From contig CAJUDH010000025.1 in the NCBI GenBank assembly GCA_910584845.1, positions 1 to 38,160 on the forward strand: 38,160 nucleotides of DNA. The letters run 5' to 3'. Both the position numbers and the translations under genes were made by a program. Below, piece after piece: positions 31,538-38,160 of the stretch; within the stretch, counting starts at the first letter, position 1, and the number at the start of each line of letters is the position of its first letter. The stretch is from an uncultured Lachnospiraceae bacterium (lineage in GTDB: Bacteria; Bacillota; Clostridia; Lachnospirales; Lachnospiraceae). A model generated the notes under the pieces. That model worked only from the letters and a program-made list of their open reading frames with translations. It was not told where the DNA came from and made no database searches.

Positions 31538-31966
31538 TTAGCCAATCATAAAAGTCAATTCTGCTGACACAGCTACTTTTCCATCTTTATTGTAAGCCAC
31601 TGCTTTTCCAATGCCCATAGGTCCTTTTTGCCGGATAATCTCACATTCCAGCTTAAGGTAATCCCCAGGCACTACCTTTTGCTTAAACTTTGCATTGTTG
31701 ATAGAGGCAAAATAAGCTGTTTTCCCTTTATTCCCTTCTACGCTAAGTATAGCAACTGCACCTACCTGAGCCAATGCCTCCACCATTAATACTCCAGGCA
31801 TTACCGGCTCTTGGGGGAAATGGCCTGCAAACTGAGGTTCATTATAAGTAATGGATTTATAACCTACCGCCCGCACTCCCGGCTCTAGCTCCTCTATACT
31901 GTCAATTAGTAAAAACGGGTGCCTGTGGGGAATAATTTCCTGGATTTCTTTCACTCCTAATTTCAT
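31538..31966 (-). CDS. fabZ: 3-hydroxyacyl-ACP dehydratase
   Basis: 142 residues. The family motif IPHRHPFLLIDSIEELEPG has the catalytic His; GHFPQEPVMPGVLMVEALAQVGA has the catalytic Glu. It removes water from 3-hydroxyacyl-ACP. I chose the ATG at 31966 because GGAGGAAAAA directly precedes it; the longer frame to 32065 has no site. Its ribosome site lies in a 20-base sequence also found before fabF. Confidence 0.96.
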   Translation of the reverse strand: MKLGVKEIQEIIPHRHPFLLIDSIEELEPGVRAVGYKSITYNEPQFAGHFPQEPVMPGVLMVEALAQVGAVAILSVEGNKGKTAYFASINNAKFKQKVVPGDYLKLECEIIRQKGPMGIGKAVAYNKDGKVAVSAELTFMIG

Positions 31967-31968
31967 TT

Positions 31969-31988
31969 TTTCCTCCATTCTGTGCATG
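31969..31988 (-). repeat. 20-base repeat before fabZ (copy 1)
   Basis: On the minus strand CATGCACAGAATGGAGGAAA lies 2 bases before the fabZ start codon. An identical copy sits in the same place before fabF (33823-33842). It contains the ribosome site, and a possible short peptide frame (M-H-R-M-E-E) runs in frame with both genes. Confidence 0.75.
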
Positions 31989-32061
31989 TTCCACAACACA
32001 AACGAGTATAGGTGAAATATATTTCTTCCACCCTTTCCTCCATTCCTTATTGTGTCACAAG

Positions 32062-32505
32062 TCAACGGATGCGGAACAAAGGCTGTCCAAATTCCACTAC
32101 TTCTTCATTTTCTACCAGAATAGCTTCTACTACGCCTTCATATTCGCTCTCTATTTCGTTCATCAGTTTCATAGCTTCGATAATGCCCAAGACCTGCCCT
32201 TTTTTAACTGTATCCCCTACATGGACAAATGGCTCTGCATCCGGAGAAGATGCACAGTAAAAAGTCCCTACCAAAGGTGACGCCACAACCCGGTCAGACC
32301 CAATATCTACCGTTGCCATGCTTTGTGTTTTCTTTGATTCTTCCGGAACGGTAAAATTCCCTGACGGTATTGGCGGCAATGTGGGGCCATAATCATATAC
32401 TGCTTTATTCAGTATTAGTTTCTGCCCGTCGTTCTCATAAGTAAGGCTGCTTAAGCCATTTTTTGACACTGCCTCAATTAATTTTACAATTTCATCAATT
32501 GTCAT
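32062..32505 (-). CDS. accB: Biotin carboxyl carrier protein of acetyl-CoA carboxylase
   Basis: 147 residues. The N-terminal helix region TIDEIVKLIEAVSKNGLSSL, a Pro/Ser hinge, then the biotinyl domain with IIEAMKLMNEIESEYEG (biotin Lys113). It carries carboxybiotin between AccC and AccDA. I chose the ATG at 32505 since GGAGGA is 8 bases upstream; a start at 32511 is only 2 bases from it. Confidence 0.96.
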   Translation of the reverse strand: MTIDEIVKLIEAVSKNGLSSLTYENDGQKLILNKAVYDYGPTLPPIPSGNFTVPEESKKTQSMATVDIGSDRVVASPLVGTFYCASSPDAEPFVHVGDTVKKGQVLGIIEAMKLMNEIESEYEGVVEAILVENEEVVEFGQPLFRIR

Positions 32506-32581
32506 TGCCATTTCCTCCCAAATCGTAATACATTGTGTAATGGTAATTAATTTCACAAAAAATTAACACCAAATATATTTG

Positions 32582-33820
32582 TCACTCTACAAATTTCCGT
32601 ACAAGCAAAGTAGCATTATGGCCGCCGAAACCTAAAGAATTGCTGATGGCACAATTTACATCCATTGCCATGCCTTTCCCTTTTGTATAATCCAGGCCGC
32701 ACTCTGGGTCATCTATTTCAAGGCCTGCGGTAACATGGACAAAACCTTCCTCTATCGATTTTATACATGCAATAAATTCCACGGCCCCGGCAGCCCCAAG
32801 CAGATGCCCTACCATAGATTTGGTAGAATTGATTTTCACTTTTTCTGCATGTGGACCAAATGCCAATTTAATTGCCTTTGTTTCAAATAAATCGTTATGA
32901 TGGGTCGCCGTCCCGTGTGCATTGATATAATCTACATCCTCTGGCTTCATTTTCGCATCTGCAATAGCTAACTCCATAGCTTTAGCAGCCCCCGCCCCGT
33001 CTTCAGCTGGAGAGGTGATGTGGTAAGCGTCACTGGTCGCACCATAGCCAGCCAGCTCCCCATAAATTTTTGCCCCTCTCGCCTGGGCATGTTCTAAAGA
33101 TTCCAATATCACGATTCCGGCCCCTTCCCCCATAACAAAGCCATTCCTTTCTTTATCAAAGGGGATGGAAGCCCTCAAAGGATCTTCTGAAGTGCTTAAT
33201 GCTGTTAAGGCGGCAAAACCAGACACGCCGATGGGCGTAATGCTGGATTCTGTGCCTCCGGCCACCATCACATCTGCTTCTCCATACTGGATCGAGCGGA
33301 AAGCCTCCCCAATACTCTGGGTACCTGTAGCGCAAGCTGTAACCACATTAATGCTTTTGCCTTTTAACCCAAATTGAATTGATACATTTCCTGCCGCCAT
33401 ATTGCTAATCATCAGCGGTACCAATAAAGGGTTGACCCGGCTTGGTCCCTTTTCCAATAATTTTTTATATTCCCGTTCTACCGATTGCAGGCTACCAATT
33501 CCGGACCCTACACTAATCCCGATTCGATAAGGATCTTCCTGTGCCAAATCCAAACCTGCGTCCTCCAGGGCTTCTTTCGTAGCGGCAACCGCAAATTGGC
33601 AAAATTGTTCCATCCTTTTTGCCGCTTTTGCATCCATATAATCTTTGGGATTAAAATCTTTTACCTGTGCAGCTAATTTAGCTTTATAATCCGTAGTGTC
33701 AAAGTAGGTAATGGGGCCAATCCCCACTTTCCCTTCCTTTAGGCCATTCCAATATTCTTCCACGCTGTTGCCAATGGGGGTAATGGCACCCAGGCCCGTT
33801 ACAACCACTCTTCTACTCAT
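32582..33820 (-). CDS. fabF: 3-oxoacyl-ACP synthase II
   Basis: 412 residues. RRVVVTGLGAITPIGNSVEEYW start; active-site Cys163 in VTACATGTQSIG; His residues in NAHGTATHHNDLFE and STKSMVGHLLGAAGAVE. It elongates acyl-ACP with malonyl-ACP. I chose the ATG at 33820, which has GGAGG a few bases upstream, in the same sequence as fabZ has. fabG lies 83 bases upstream. Confidence 0.97.
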   Translation of the reverse strand: MSRRVVVTGLGAITPIGNSVEEYWNGLKEGKVGIGPITYFDTTDYKAKLAAQVKDFNPKDYMDAKAAKRMEQFCQFAVAATKEALEDAGLDLAQEDPYRIGISVGSGIGSLQSVEREYKKLLEKGPSRVNPLLVPLMISNMAAGNVSIQFGLKGKSINVVTACATGTQSIGEAFRSIQYGEADVMVAGGTESSITPIGVSGFAALTALSTSEDPLRASIPFDKERNGFVMGEGAGIVILESLEHAQARGAKIYGELAGYGATSDAYHITSPAEDGAGAAKAMELAIADAKMKPEDVDYINAHGTATHHNDLFETKAIKLAFGPHAEKVKINSTKSMVGHLLGAAGAVEFIACIKSIEEGFVHVTAGLEIDDPECGLDYTKGKGMAMDVNCAISNSLGFGGHNATLLVRKFVE

Positions 33821-33822
33821 AA

Positions 33823-33842
33823 TTTCCTCCATTCTGTGCATG
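33823..33842 (-). repeat. 20-base repeat before fabF (copy 2)
   Basis: Identical to 31969-31988, and again 2 bases before the start codon of the next gene (fabF). See that entry. The rest of the two intergenic gaps differ. Confidence 0.75.
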
Positions 33843-33903
33843 CCCTGCGGCATAACCTTTATTTCTAATGGCCTAAACCGCCTTTTGGGGATGCTGCTGT
33901 TTT

Positions 33904-34644
33904 TTACATGGCCATTCCACCATCTACACAGATAACCTGGCCAGTAATATATCCTGCTTCGTCAGATGCTAAAAAAGCCACCGTGTTAGCAATATCCTTG
34001 GTGGATCCAAAATGTTTCATGGGGATTTGTTCTGTTGCAGTATTTTTTACTGCATCTGGAAGTACCTGTGTCATTTCTGTATCAATAAACCCTGGAGCTA
34101 CTGCATTTGAGGTAATCCCCCGGCTGGCCAATTCTCTGGCAACCGACTTGGTAAGCCCGATAATACCTGCCTTAGACGCACAATAATTTGCTTGGCCTGC
34201 ATTTCCCATAACTCCGGAAACGGAAGAAACATTGATAATCCTTCCGGATTTCTGTTTTAACATTTGACGGGAAATATGTTTAATACAATTAAATGCCCCT
34301 TTTAAATTTGTACTGACCACTGCGTCAAAGTCTTCCTCGCTCATTTTCATCAGCAAATTATCCCGGGTAATTCCCGCGTTATTTACCAGGATATCAACCC
34401 TTCCATATTTTTTTGCCACATAAGCCATTAATTCGGATGCCTTTTCATAATCCGAAACATTACATTGGATTGCTTCCCCCCTGCCGCCAGCTTCCTGGAT
34501 TTCTCTCACCACATCTTCTGCTTTGGATGCAGAGCCATTATAATTGACTATGACAACGGCACCTTTCGCCGCCAAAGTCAAGGCAATCTCTTTTCCTATT
34601 CCCCGGCTAGCGCCAGTTACTACCGCTATTTTATCAGTCAACAT
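33904..34644 (-). CDS. fabG: 3-oxoacyl-ACP reductase
   Basis: 246 residues, a short-chain dehydrogenase. NADPH motif VVTGASRGIGKEIAL, NNAGITRDNLLMKM, catalytic Ser in INVSSVSG and Tyr/Lys in YCASKAG. It reduces 3-oxoacyl-ACP to 3-hydroxyacyl-ACP. GGAGGG lies about 7 bases from the ATG at 34644, so the longer start is rejected. fabD is 19 bases upstream. Confidence 0.97.
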   Translation of the reverse strand: MLTDKIAVVTGASRGIGKEIALTLAAKGAVVIVNYNGSASKAEDVVREIQEAGGRGEAIQCNVSDYEKASELMAYVAKKYGRVDILVNNAGITRDNLLMKMSEEDFDAVVSTNLKGAFNCIKHISRQMLKQKSGRIINVSSVSGVMGNAGQANYCASKAGIIGLTKSVARELASRGITSNAVAPGFIDTEMTQVLPDAVKNTATEQIPMKHFGSTKDIANTVAFLASDEAGYITGQVICVDGGMAM

Positions 34645-34663
34645 TGATTTTCCCTCCATATTT

Positions 34664-35590
34664 TTAGCCGTTGGATAAGGCTTTTGCTACCTTATCCACA
34701 TCTTCAAGCTTTTCTATATTATAAACCTTCACAGTCCGGTTAATTTTCCTCATAAACCCAGCCAAAGTTTTGCCTGGCCCAATTTCAATAAAAGTGTCTA
34801 CGCCGTCTTCTATCATGGCCTCTACGCTTTGCTGCCATTTAACCGAAGAAGACACCTGTGTTTTCAACAATGGCTTTATTTCTTTTGCATCTGTGACATA
34901 CTCTGCCGTAACGTTGGCTACATAAGGAATAACTGGAGTATGTACTTCCACATTTTCCAACACCTTGGCTAATTTTTCCCCTGCCCCTGTCAGCATCTGT
35001 GAATGGAAAGGCCCGCTGACATTTAACATTACCGTGCGTTTTGCACCGGCTTCTGCCAATTTTTCACAAGCCTCTTTAACTGCTCCTGCCTCCCCGGAAA
35101 TAACAATTTGGCCTGGACAATTGTAATTGGCAATCTGTACCGTATCCATGGGAGCAATTACCTGCTCAATAGAAGATGCATCTAAAGCCAAAACAGCTGC
35201 CATAGCCCCTTGCCCTACGGGGACTTCTTTTTGCATCAAAATCCCCCTTTGCCTTACCGTAGCAATGGCATCTGATTCACTGATGGCGCCAGCTGCATAA
35301 AGGGCACAATATTCACCCAAACTCAATCCTGCAGCAACATCTGGTTTTACCCCTTTTTCAGTTAAAACTTTAGTCATGGCAATGCTGGTAGTCACCATGG
35401 CCGCCTGGGTATATTCTGTAATATCCAAACGGTCATTTTTTACAAAACATAATTCTGGCACAGAAAACCCTAACAATTCGCTGGCTAAATCAAACACTTG
35501 TTTTCCGGATTGGGTCCCTTCATAAAAATCTTGCCCCATGCCACAAACCTGCGCCCCCTGGCCGGGATAAATAAATGCAATTTTTCCCAT
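34664..35590 (-). CDS. fabD: Malonyl-CoA:ACP transacylase
   Basis: 308 residues. FIYPGQGAQVCGMGQDFYEG start; nucleophile Ser90 in AGLSLGEYCAL; His196 in SGPFHSQML; near the end IEIGPGKTLAGF. It loads malonyl onto ACP. AAGGGG precedes the ATG. The gap after fabK is only 3 bases. Confidence 0.97.
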   Translation of the reverse strand: MGKIAFIYPGQGAQVCGMGQDFYEGTQSGKQVFDLASELLGFSVPELCFVKNDRLDITEYTQAAMVTTSIAMTKVLTEKGVKPDVAAGLSLGEYCALYAAGAISESDAIATVRQRGILMQKEVPVGQGAMAAVLALDASSIEQVIAPMDTVQIANYNCPGQIVISGEAGAVKEACEKLAEAGAKRTVMLNVSGPFHSQMLTGAGEKLAKVLENVEVHTPVIPYVANVTAEYVTDAKEIKPLLKTQVSSSVKWQQSVEAMIEDGVDTFIEIGPGKTLAGFMRKINRTVKVYNIEKLEDVDKVAKALSNG

Positions 35591-35593
35591 GAC

Positions 35594-36529
35594 TTACACC
35601 CCTTTTCCAACATTCAGCAGTGTTTCTGCCTGTGCCATAATTTCCTCAATAATTTCTTTACAAGTTTGCTCCTTGCTAACCATACCGGCAATCTGTCCAG
35701 CCATCACAGTGCCCATGGTTACATCCCCTTCTTGTACCGCTTTACGTAAAGCGCCCAAAGTCAGGTATTCCAATTCTTCAAAACTTTTCCCTTCATTTTC
35801 CAACTTTACATATTCCCTGGTCATCTGGTTTCTCAGGCAACGGACCGGATGCCCATGGCTTCTTCCTGTTACGGATGAGTCGATATCCTTTGCCTTCAAT
35901 ACACGGTCTTTATAATTCTGATGGACAATACATTCTTTTGCTACCAAGAAACGGGTACCCATTTGTACAGCCTCTGCCCCCAACATAAAGGATGCTGCCA
36001 AACCTCTTCCATCACCGATACCGCCGGCTGCAATAACCGGGATAGATACTGTATCCACCACTTGGGGCACTAAAGTCATAGTAGTTGCCTCTCCAATATG
36101 CCCCCCCGATTCGGTACCCTCTGCAACTACTGCGTCGGCCCCGTATTTTTCCATACGTTTTGCCAATGCTACGGAAGCAACCACAGGGATTACCCGAATT
36201 CCTGCGCTTTTCCACAGATCCATATATTTTTCTGGATTGCCGGCTCCGGTAGTTACAACTTTAACGCCTTCCTCCACTACCACTTTCGCCACGTCGTCAG
36301 CATATGGACTCATCAGCATGACATTAACACCAAAGGGTTTTTCCGTTACTTCCTTCACTTTGCGGATATAATCACGGATAACCTCCCCTGGCGCATTTGC
36401 ACCGCCAATCAGGCCCAGTCCTCCGGCTTCCGAGACTGCTGCCGCCAAATGGTTTTCTGCCACCCAGGCCATTCCCCCCTGGATAATCGGATATTTAACC
36501 CCTAAGAGTTCAGTAATTCTTGTCTTCAT
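35594..36529 (-). CDS. fabK: Enoyl-ACP reductase II (FMN-dependent)
   Basis: 311 residues. YPIIQGGMAWVAENHLAAAVSEAGGLGLIGGANAPGEVI, AEGTESGGHIGE (catalytic His), VIAAGGIGDGRGLAASFMLGAEAVQMGTRFL are FabK signatures. It uses NAD(P)H and FMN for the last reduction of the cycle. It replaces the NADH-dependent FabI in many Firmicutes. GGAGGA with 4 bases to the ATG at 36529 supports this start over 36541. A second member of the superfamily is at 26965-28113. Confidence 0.96.
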   Translation of the reverse strand: MKTRITELLGVKYPIIQGGMAWVAENHLAAAVSEAGGLGLIGGANAPGEVIRDYIRKVKEVTEKPFGVNVMLMSPYADDVAKVVVEEGVKVVTTGAGNPEKYMDLWKSAGIRVIPVVASVALAKRMEKYGADAVVAEGTESGGHIGEATTMTLVPQVVDTVSIPVIAAGGIGDGRGLAASFMLGAEAVQMGTRFLVAKECIVHQNYKDRVLKAKDIDSSVTGRSHGHPVRCLRNQMTREYVKLENEGKSFEELEYLTLGALRKAVQEGDVTMGTVMAGQIAGMVSKEQTCKEIIEEIMAQAETLLNVGKGV

Positions 36530-36602
36530 CATTTCCTCCAACTGCGTTTACCTATTTTTATTTGCAAAAGTTGATTCCGGTAGGCGTAAAAGGTGCAGGG
36601 CC

Positions 36603-36836
36603 TTAAGCCTCTACACCTTTCTCCTTCAGATAATTTATCACATCACCAACGGTCAACAGGTTTTGCAAGTCATCCGAAGGGATTTCAATGGAATACTCGT
36701 CTTCTAAAGCCATAACCAATTCAAATAAATCCAAAGAATCCGCGCCTAAATCTTCTTTAAAAGAAGATGCCTCTGTAATGGTATCGGCATCAACACTCAA
36801 CTGCTCTGCAATAATTTCTACAATTTTCTCTAACAT
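36603..36836 (-). CDS. acpP: Acyl carrier protein
   Basis: 77 residues, normal for ACP. The phosphopantetheine serine is Ser34 in DLGADSLDLFELVMALEDEYSIEI. Acidic throughout. It lies between fabH and fabK, each about 72 bases away. Confidence 0.97.
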   Translation of the reverse strand: MLEKIVEIIAEQLSVDADTITEASSFKEDLGADSLDLFELVMALEDEYSIEIPSDDLQNLLTVGDVINYLKEKGVEA

Positions 36837-36908
36837 GTTTTTTTCTCCTTTTTTGTTTAAATTTAATTATATGAAAAATGGCAGGATAAATCACCATTTT
36901 TGTTCCTG

Positions 36909-37871
36909 TCACCACTCCATTACGGCGGCCCCCCAAGTCATCCCGGCTCCAAAACCGGCTAATACCAGTTTGTCCCCTTGTTTCAATTTTCCTTCTTGAT
37001 TTAACTCGTCTAAAAGCAAGGGCACTGACGCTGCGGAAGTATTGCCATACCGGTCCATATTCATTGGAAATTTTTCCAGAGGTTGCCGTAACCGTTTGGC
37101 AGCTGCTTCTACAATCCGGTAATTGGCCTGGTGAAGAATAAAATATTTTATCTCCTCAACATCCATATTAGCGCCGGCAAGTACTTGGCTAACACATTCA
37201 GGAACTTTCTTTACGGCAAATTTAAACACTTCCTGGCCATTCATGTGCAAATACCCTAATTCCGGCACGTTTCCGTTAAAATGATTTCCTCCTGTCCGGG
37301 CTACGCAGGATAATATCGACCCCTTTGACCCGTCAGACCCCATCACCATATGCCGTATTCCTGTCTCTGAGGCCTGTACCACAGCTGCCCCAGCTCCGTC
37401 TCCAAATAGTACACAAGTACCCCGGTCGGTCCAATCTACCAGTTTACTTAAATGGTCTGCACCAATAACTAAAGCTGTCCGGTAAATTCCGGTTTGAATA
37501 AAAGAATTGACAACATTAAGGCCAAACAAAAATCCAGAACACGCGGCAATAATATCAAAAGCTACTGCTTTTTCTGCACCCAATGCGGCCTGTACTTCAC
37601 AAGCCCCAGCCGGGCAACAATTATCTGCAGTAGTAGTGGCCAAAACAATAATATCTATATCGTCTACATGAACCCCGGCATTTTCCATTGCCTTTTTAGC
37701 GGCCTCTGTAGCCATATAGCTGGTACCCTCTTCTAAAGATATCCTCCTCTCACGGATTCCTGTACGGCTTACAATCCATTCATCGCTAGTTTCTACAATT
37801 TTTGATAAATCATCATTTGTTACAATCTGTGCCGGTGCGTAAGAACCGGTTCCAATGATTTTGCTTGTCAT
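36909..37871 (-). CDS. fabH: 3-oxoacyl-ACP synthase III
   Basis: 320 residues. Catalytic triad visible: Cys111 in DIIAACSGFLFGL, His247 in YFILHQANYRI, Asn277 in YGNTSAASVP. It condenses an acyl-CoA starter with malonyl-ACP, the first step of fatty acid synthesis. It is the first gene of the operon. AGGAAG precedes the ATG. The promoter and FabT-like operator lie 40-95 bases upstream. Confidence 0.97.
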   Translation of the reverse strand: MTSKIIGTGSYAPAQIVTNDDLSKIVETSDEWIVSRTGIRERRISLEEGTSYMATEAAKKAMENAGVHVDDIDIIVLATTTADNCCPAGACEVQAALGAEKAVAFDIIAACSGFLFGLNVVNSFIQTGIYRTALVIGADHLSKLVDWTDRGTCVLFGDGAGAAVVQASETGIRHMVMGSDGSKGSILSCVARTGGNHFNGNVPELGYLHMNGQEVFKFAVKKVPECVSQVLAGANMDVEEIKYFILHQANYRIVEAAAKRLRQPLEKFPMNMDRYGNTSAASVPLLLDELNQEGKLKQGDKLVLAGFGAGMTWGAAVMEW

Positions 37872-37911
37872 GTTCTACTTCCTGCCCTAATTTATTTTTA
37901 TTTTCAAATGT

Positions 37912-37924
37912 TTTGACACTCAAA
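37912..37924 (-). promoter_or_regulatory. Candidate FabT operator at the fab promoter
   Basis: On the minus strand TTTGAGTGTCAAA (37912-37924), a palindrome that fits the known FabT consensus TTTGANTNTCAAA exactly, inside the longer AGTTTGAGTGTCAAAAC. It starts about 12 bases after the -10 box, covering the first transcribed bases, where bound repressor could block RNA polymerase. Confidence 0.75.
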
Positions 37925-37936
37925 CTATTTACAGAT

Positions 37937-37965
37937 ATTCTATAAGAGAAACTATAATTTGTCAA
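37937..37965 (-). promoter_or_regulatory. Promoter of the fab/acc operon
   Basis: TTGACA (37960-37965) and TAGAAT (37937-37942) on the minus strand, 17 bases apart. The start is near 37930, just before the FabT-like operator. Confidence 0.75.
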
Positions 37966-37988
37966 GACTAAAATCTGTTATTTAAATA

Positions 37989-38025
37989 AAAAAGCGAAAA
38001 ACCTTTTTAAGATTTTTCGCTTTTT
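37989..38025. terminator. Terminator of the tRNA unit
   Basis: Perfect 13-bp arms AAAAAGCGAAAAA/TTTTTCGCTTTTT with an 11-base loop. The minus-strand reading gives a T-rich tail after tRNA-Lys and before the fab promoter. Confidence 0.8.
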
Positions 38026-38030
38026 GAATA

Positions 38031-38103
38031 TGAGCGTGCGGGGATTCGAACCCCGGACAACTTGATTAAAAGTCAAGTGCTCTACCGCCTGAGCTACACG
38101 CCC
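38031..38103 (-). tRNA. tRNA-Lys (anticodon TTT)
   Basis: A 73-base cloverleaf on the minus strand. Acceptor GGGCGTG pairs with CACGCTC (one G-U). The D arm reads AGCTCAGGCGGTAGAGC. The anticodon arm CTTGA-CTTTTAA-TCAAG shows TTT. The T arm is CCGGGGTTCGAATCCCCG. No CCA is encoded. Confidence 0.95.
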
Positions 38104-38107
38104 ATAA

Positions 38108-38160
38108 TGCCTTGGACCGGAATCGAACCAGTGACACGAGGATTTTCAGTCCTCTGCTCT
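38108..38160 (-). tRNA. tRNA-Phe (anticodon GAA), cut by the window edge
   Basis: The 3' part of a tRNA on the minus strand. The anticodon arm GAGGA-CTGAAAA-TCCTC shows GAA. The T arm is ACTGGTTCGATTCCGGT, then acceptor strand CCAAGGC and A. The 5' part lies beyond the right edge. Four bases separate it from tRNA-Lys, so they form one tRNA cluster. Confidence 0.9.

Noticed and set aside
1..38160. CRISPR array, prophage, insertion sequence or toxin-antitoxin pair
   Set aside because: No regularly spaced repeats, transposase, integrase or paired small toxin ORFs were seen.

Overview
The window looks like chromosome from a low-to-mid GC, endospore-lineage Firmicute, most likely a Lachnospiraceae-type Clostridia. 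This is inferred from protein family content: FabK/FabT-type fatty acid synthesis, SpmA/SpmB, a large Alu-domain SRP RNA, a DUF6128-type protein, and the dnaX-ebfC-recR block followed by a TPR protein. I see no phage, insertion sequence, integrase or CRISPR array. It is mostly housekeeping DNA with some unusual architectures and control sites.

Left part (1-8000, minus strand). Two tandem sigma-A promoters at the extreme left read out of the window, probably into an rRNA operon. To their right a leftward gene train runs 6-phosphofructokinase, dnaX, ebfC, recR, a TPR protein with a degenerate AAA-like domain, a Cof-type HAD phosphatase and a CvpA-type membrane protein. The phosphofructokinase has an unusual substrate-determinant signature (GGNGS plus PKTIDND).

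Region 8000-15300. A divergent MarR regulator and MATE efflux pump (plus strand) share an operator-like motif just after each -10 box. A strong 14-bp hairpin terminator separates them from the large SRP RNA gene (minus). Next is a riboflavin operon ribD-ribE-ribBA-ribH (minus) under an FMN riboswitch, with two terminator-like hairpins in its leader. Its promoter overlaps the 3' end of rsmA.

Region 15300-24650. This holds a DUF6128-type protein with a sporulation-sigma-like promoter, tadA, an unassigned membrane protein, a NimA-like flavin-fold protein with a hairpin leader, tatD, a TraX-family membrane protein coupled to metG, and a DUF885 lipoprotein. Two convergent gene pairs overlap at their 3' ends.

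Region 24650-38160 (minus). A type II fatty acid synthesis operon runs leftward: fabH-acpP-fabK-fabD-fabG-fabF-accB-fabZ-accC-accDA, where accD and accA form one open frame. It is followed by a second FMN oxidoreductase of the nitronate monooxygenase/FabK family, spmA-spmB, a FabT-like MarR regulator with its own promoter, and a GerMN lipoprotein. A sequence fitting the FabT operator (TTTGANTNTCAAA) lies just downstream of the fabH promoter, 12 kb from fabT. tRNA-Lys and a partial tRNA-Phe close the window. The more noteworthy items are the accDA fusion, the predicted FabT circuit, the Cys-rich second FabK-like protein, the phosphofructokinase signature and the degenerate AAA/TPR protein. I found nothing that amounts to a clearly new multi-gene system.
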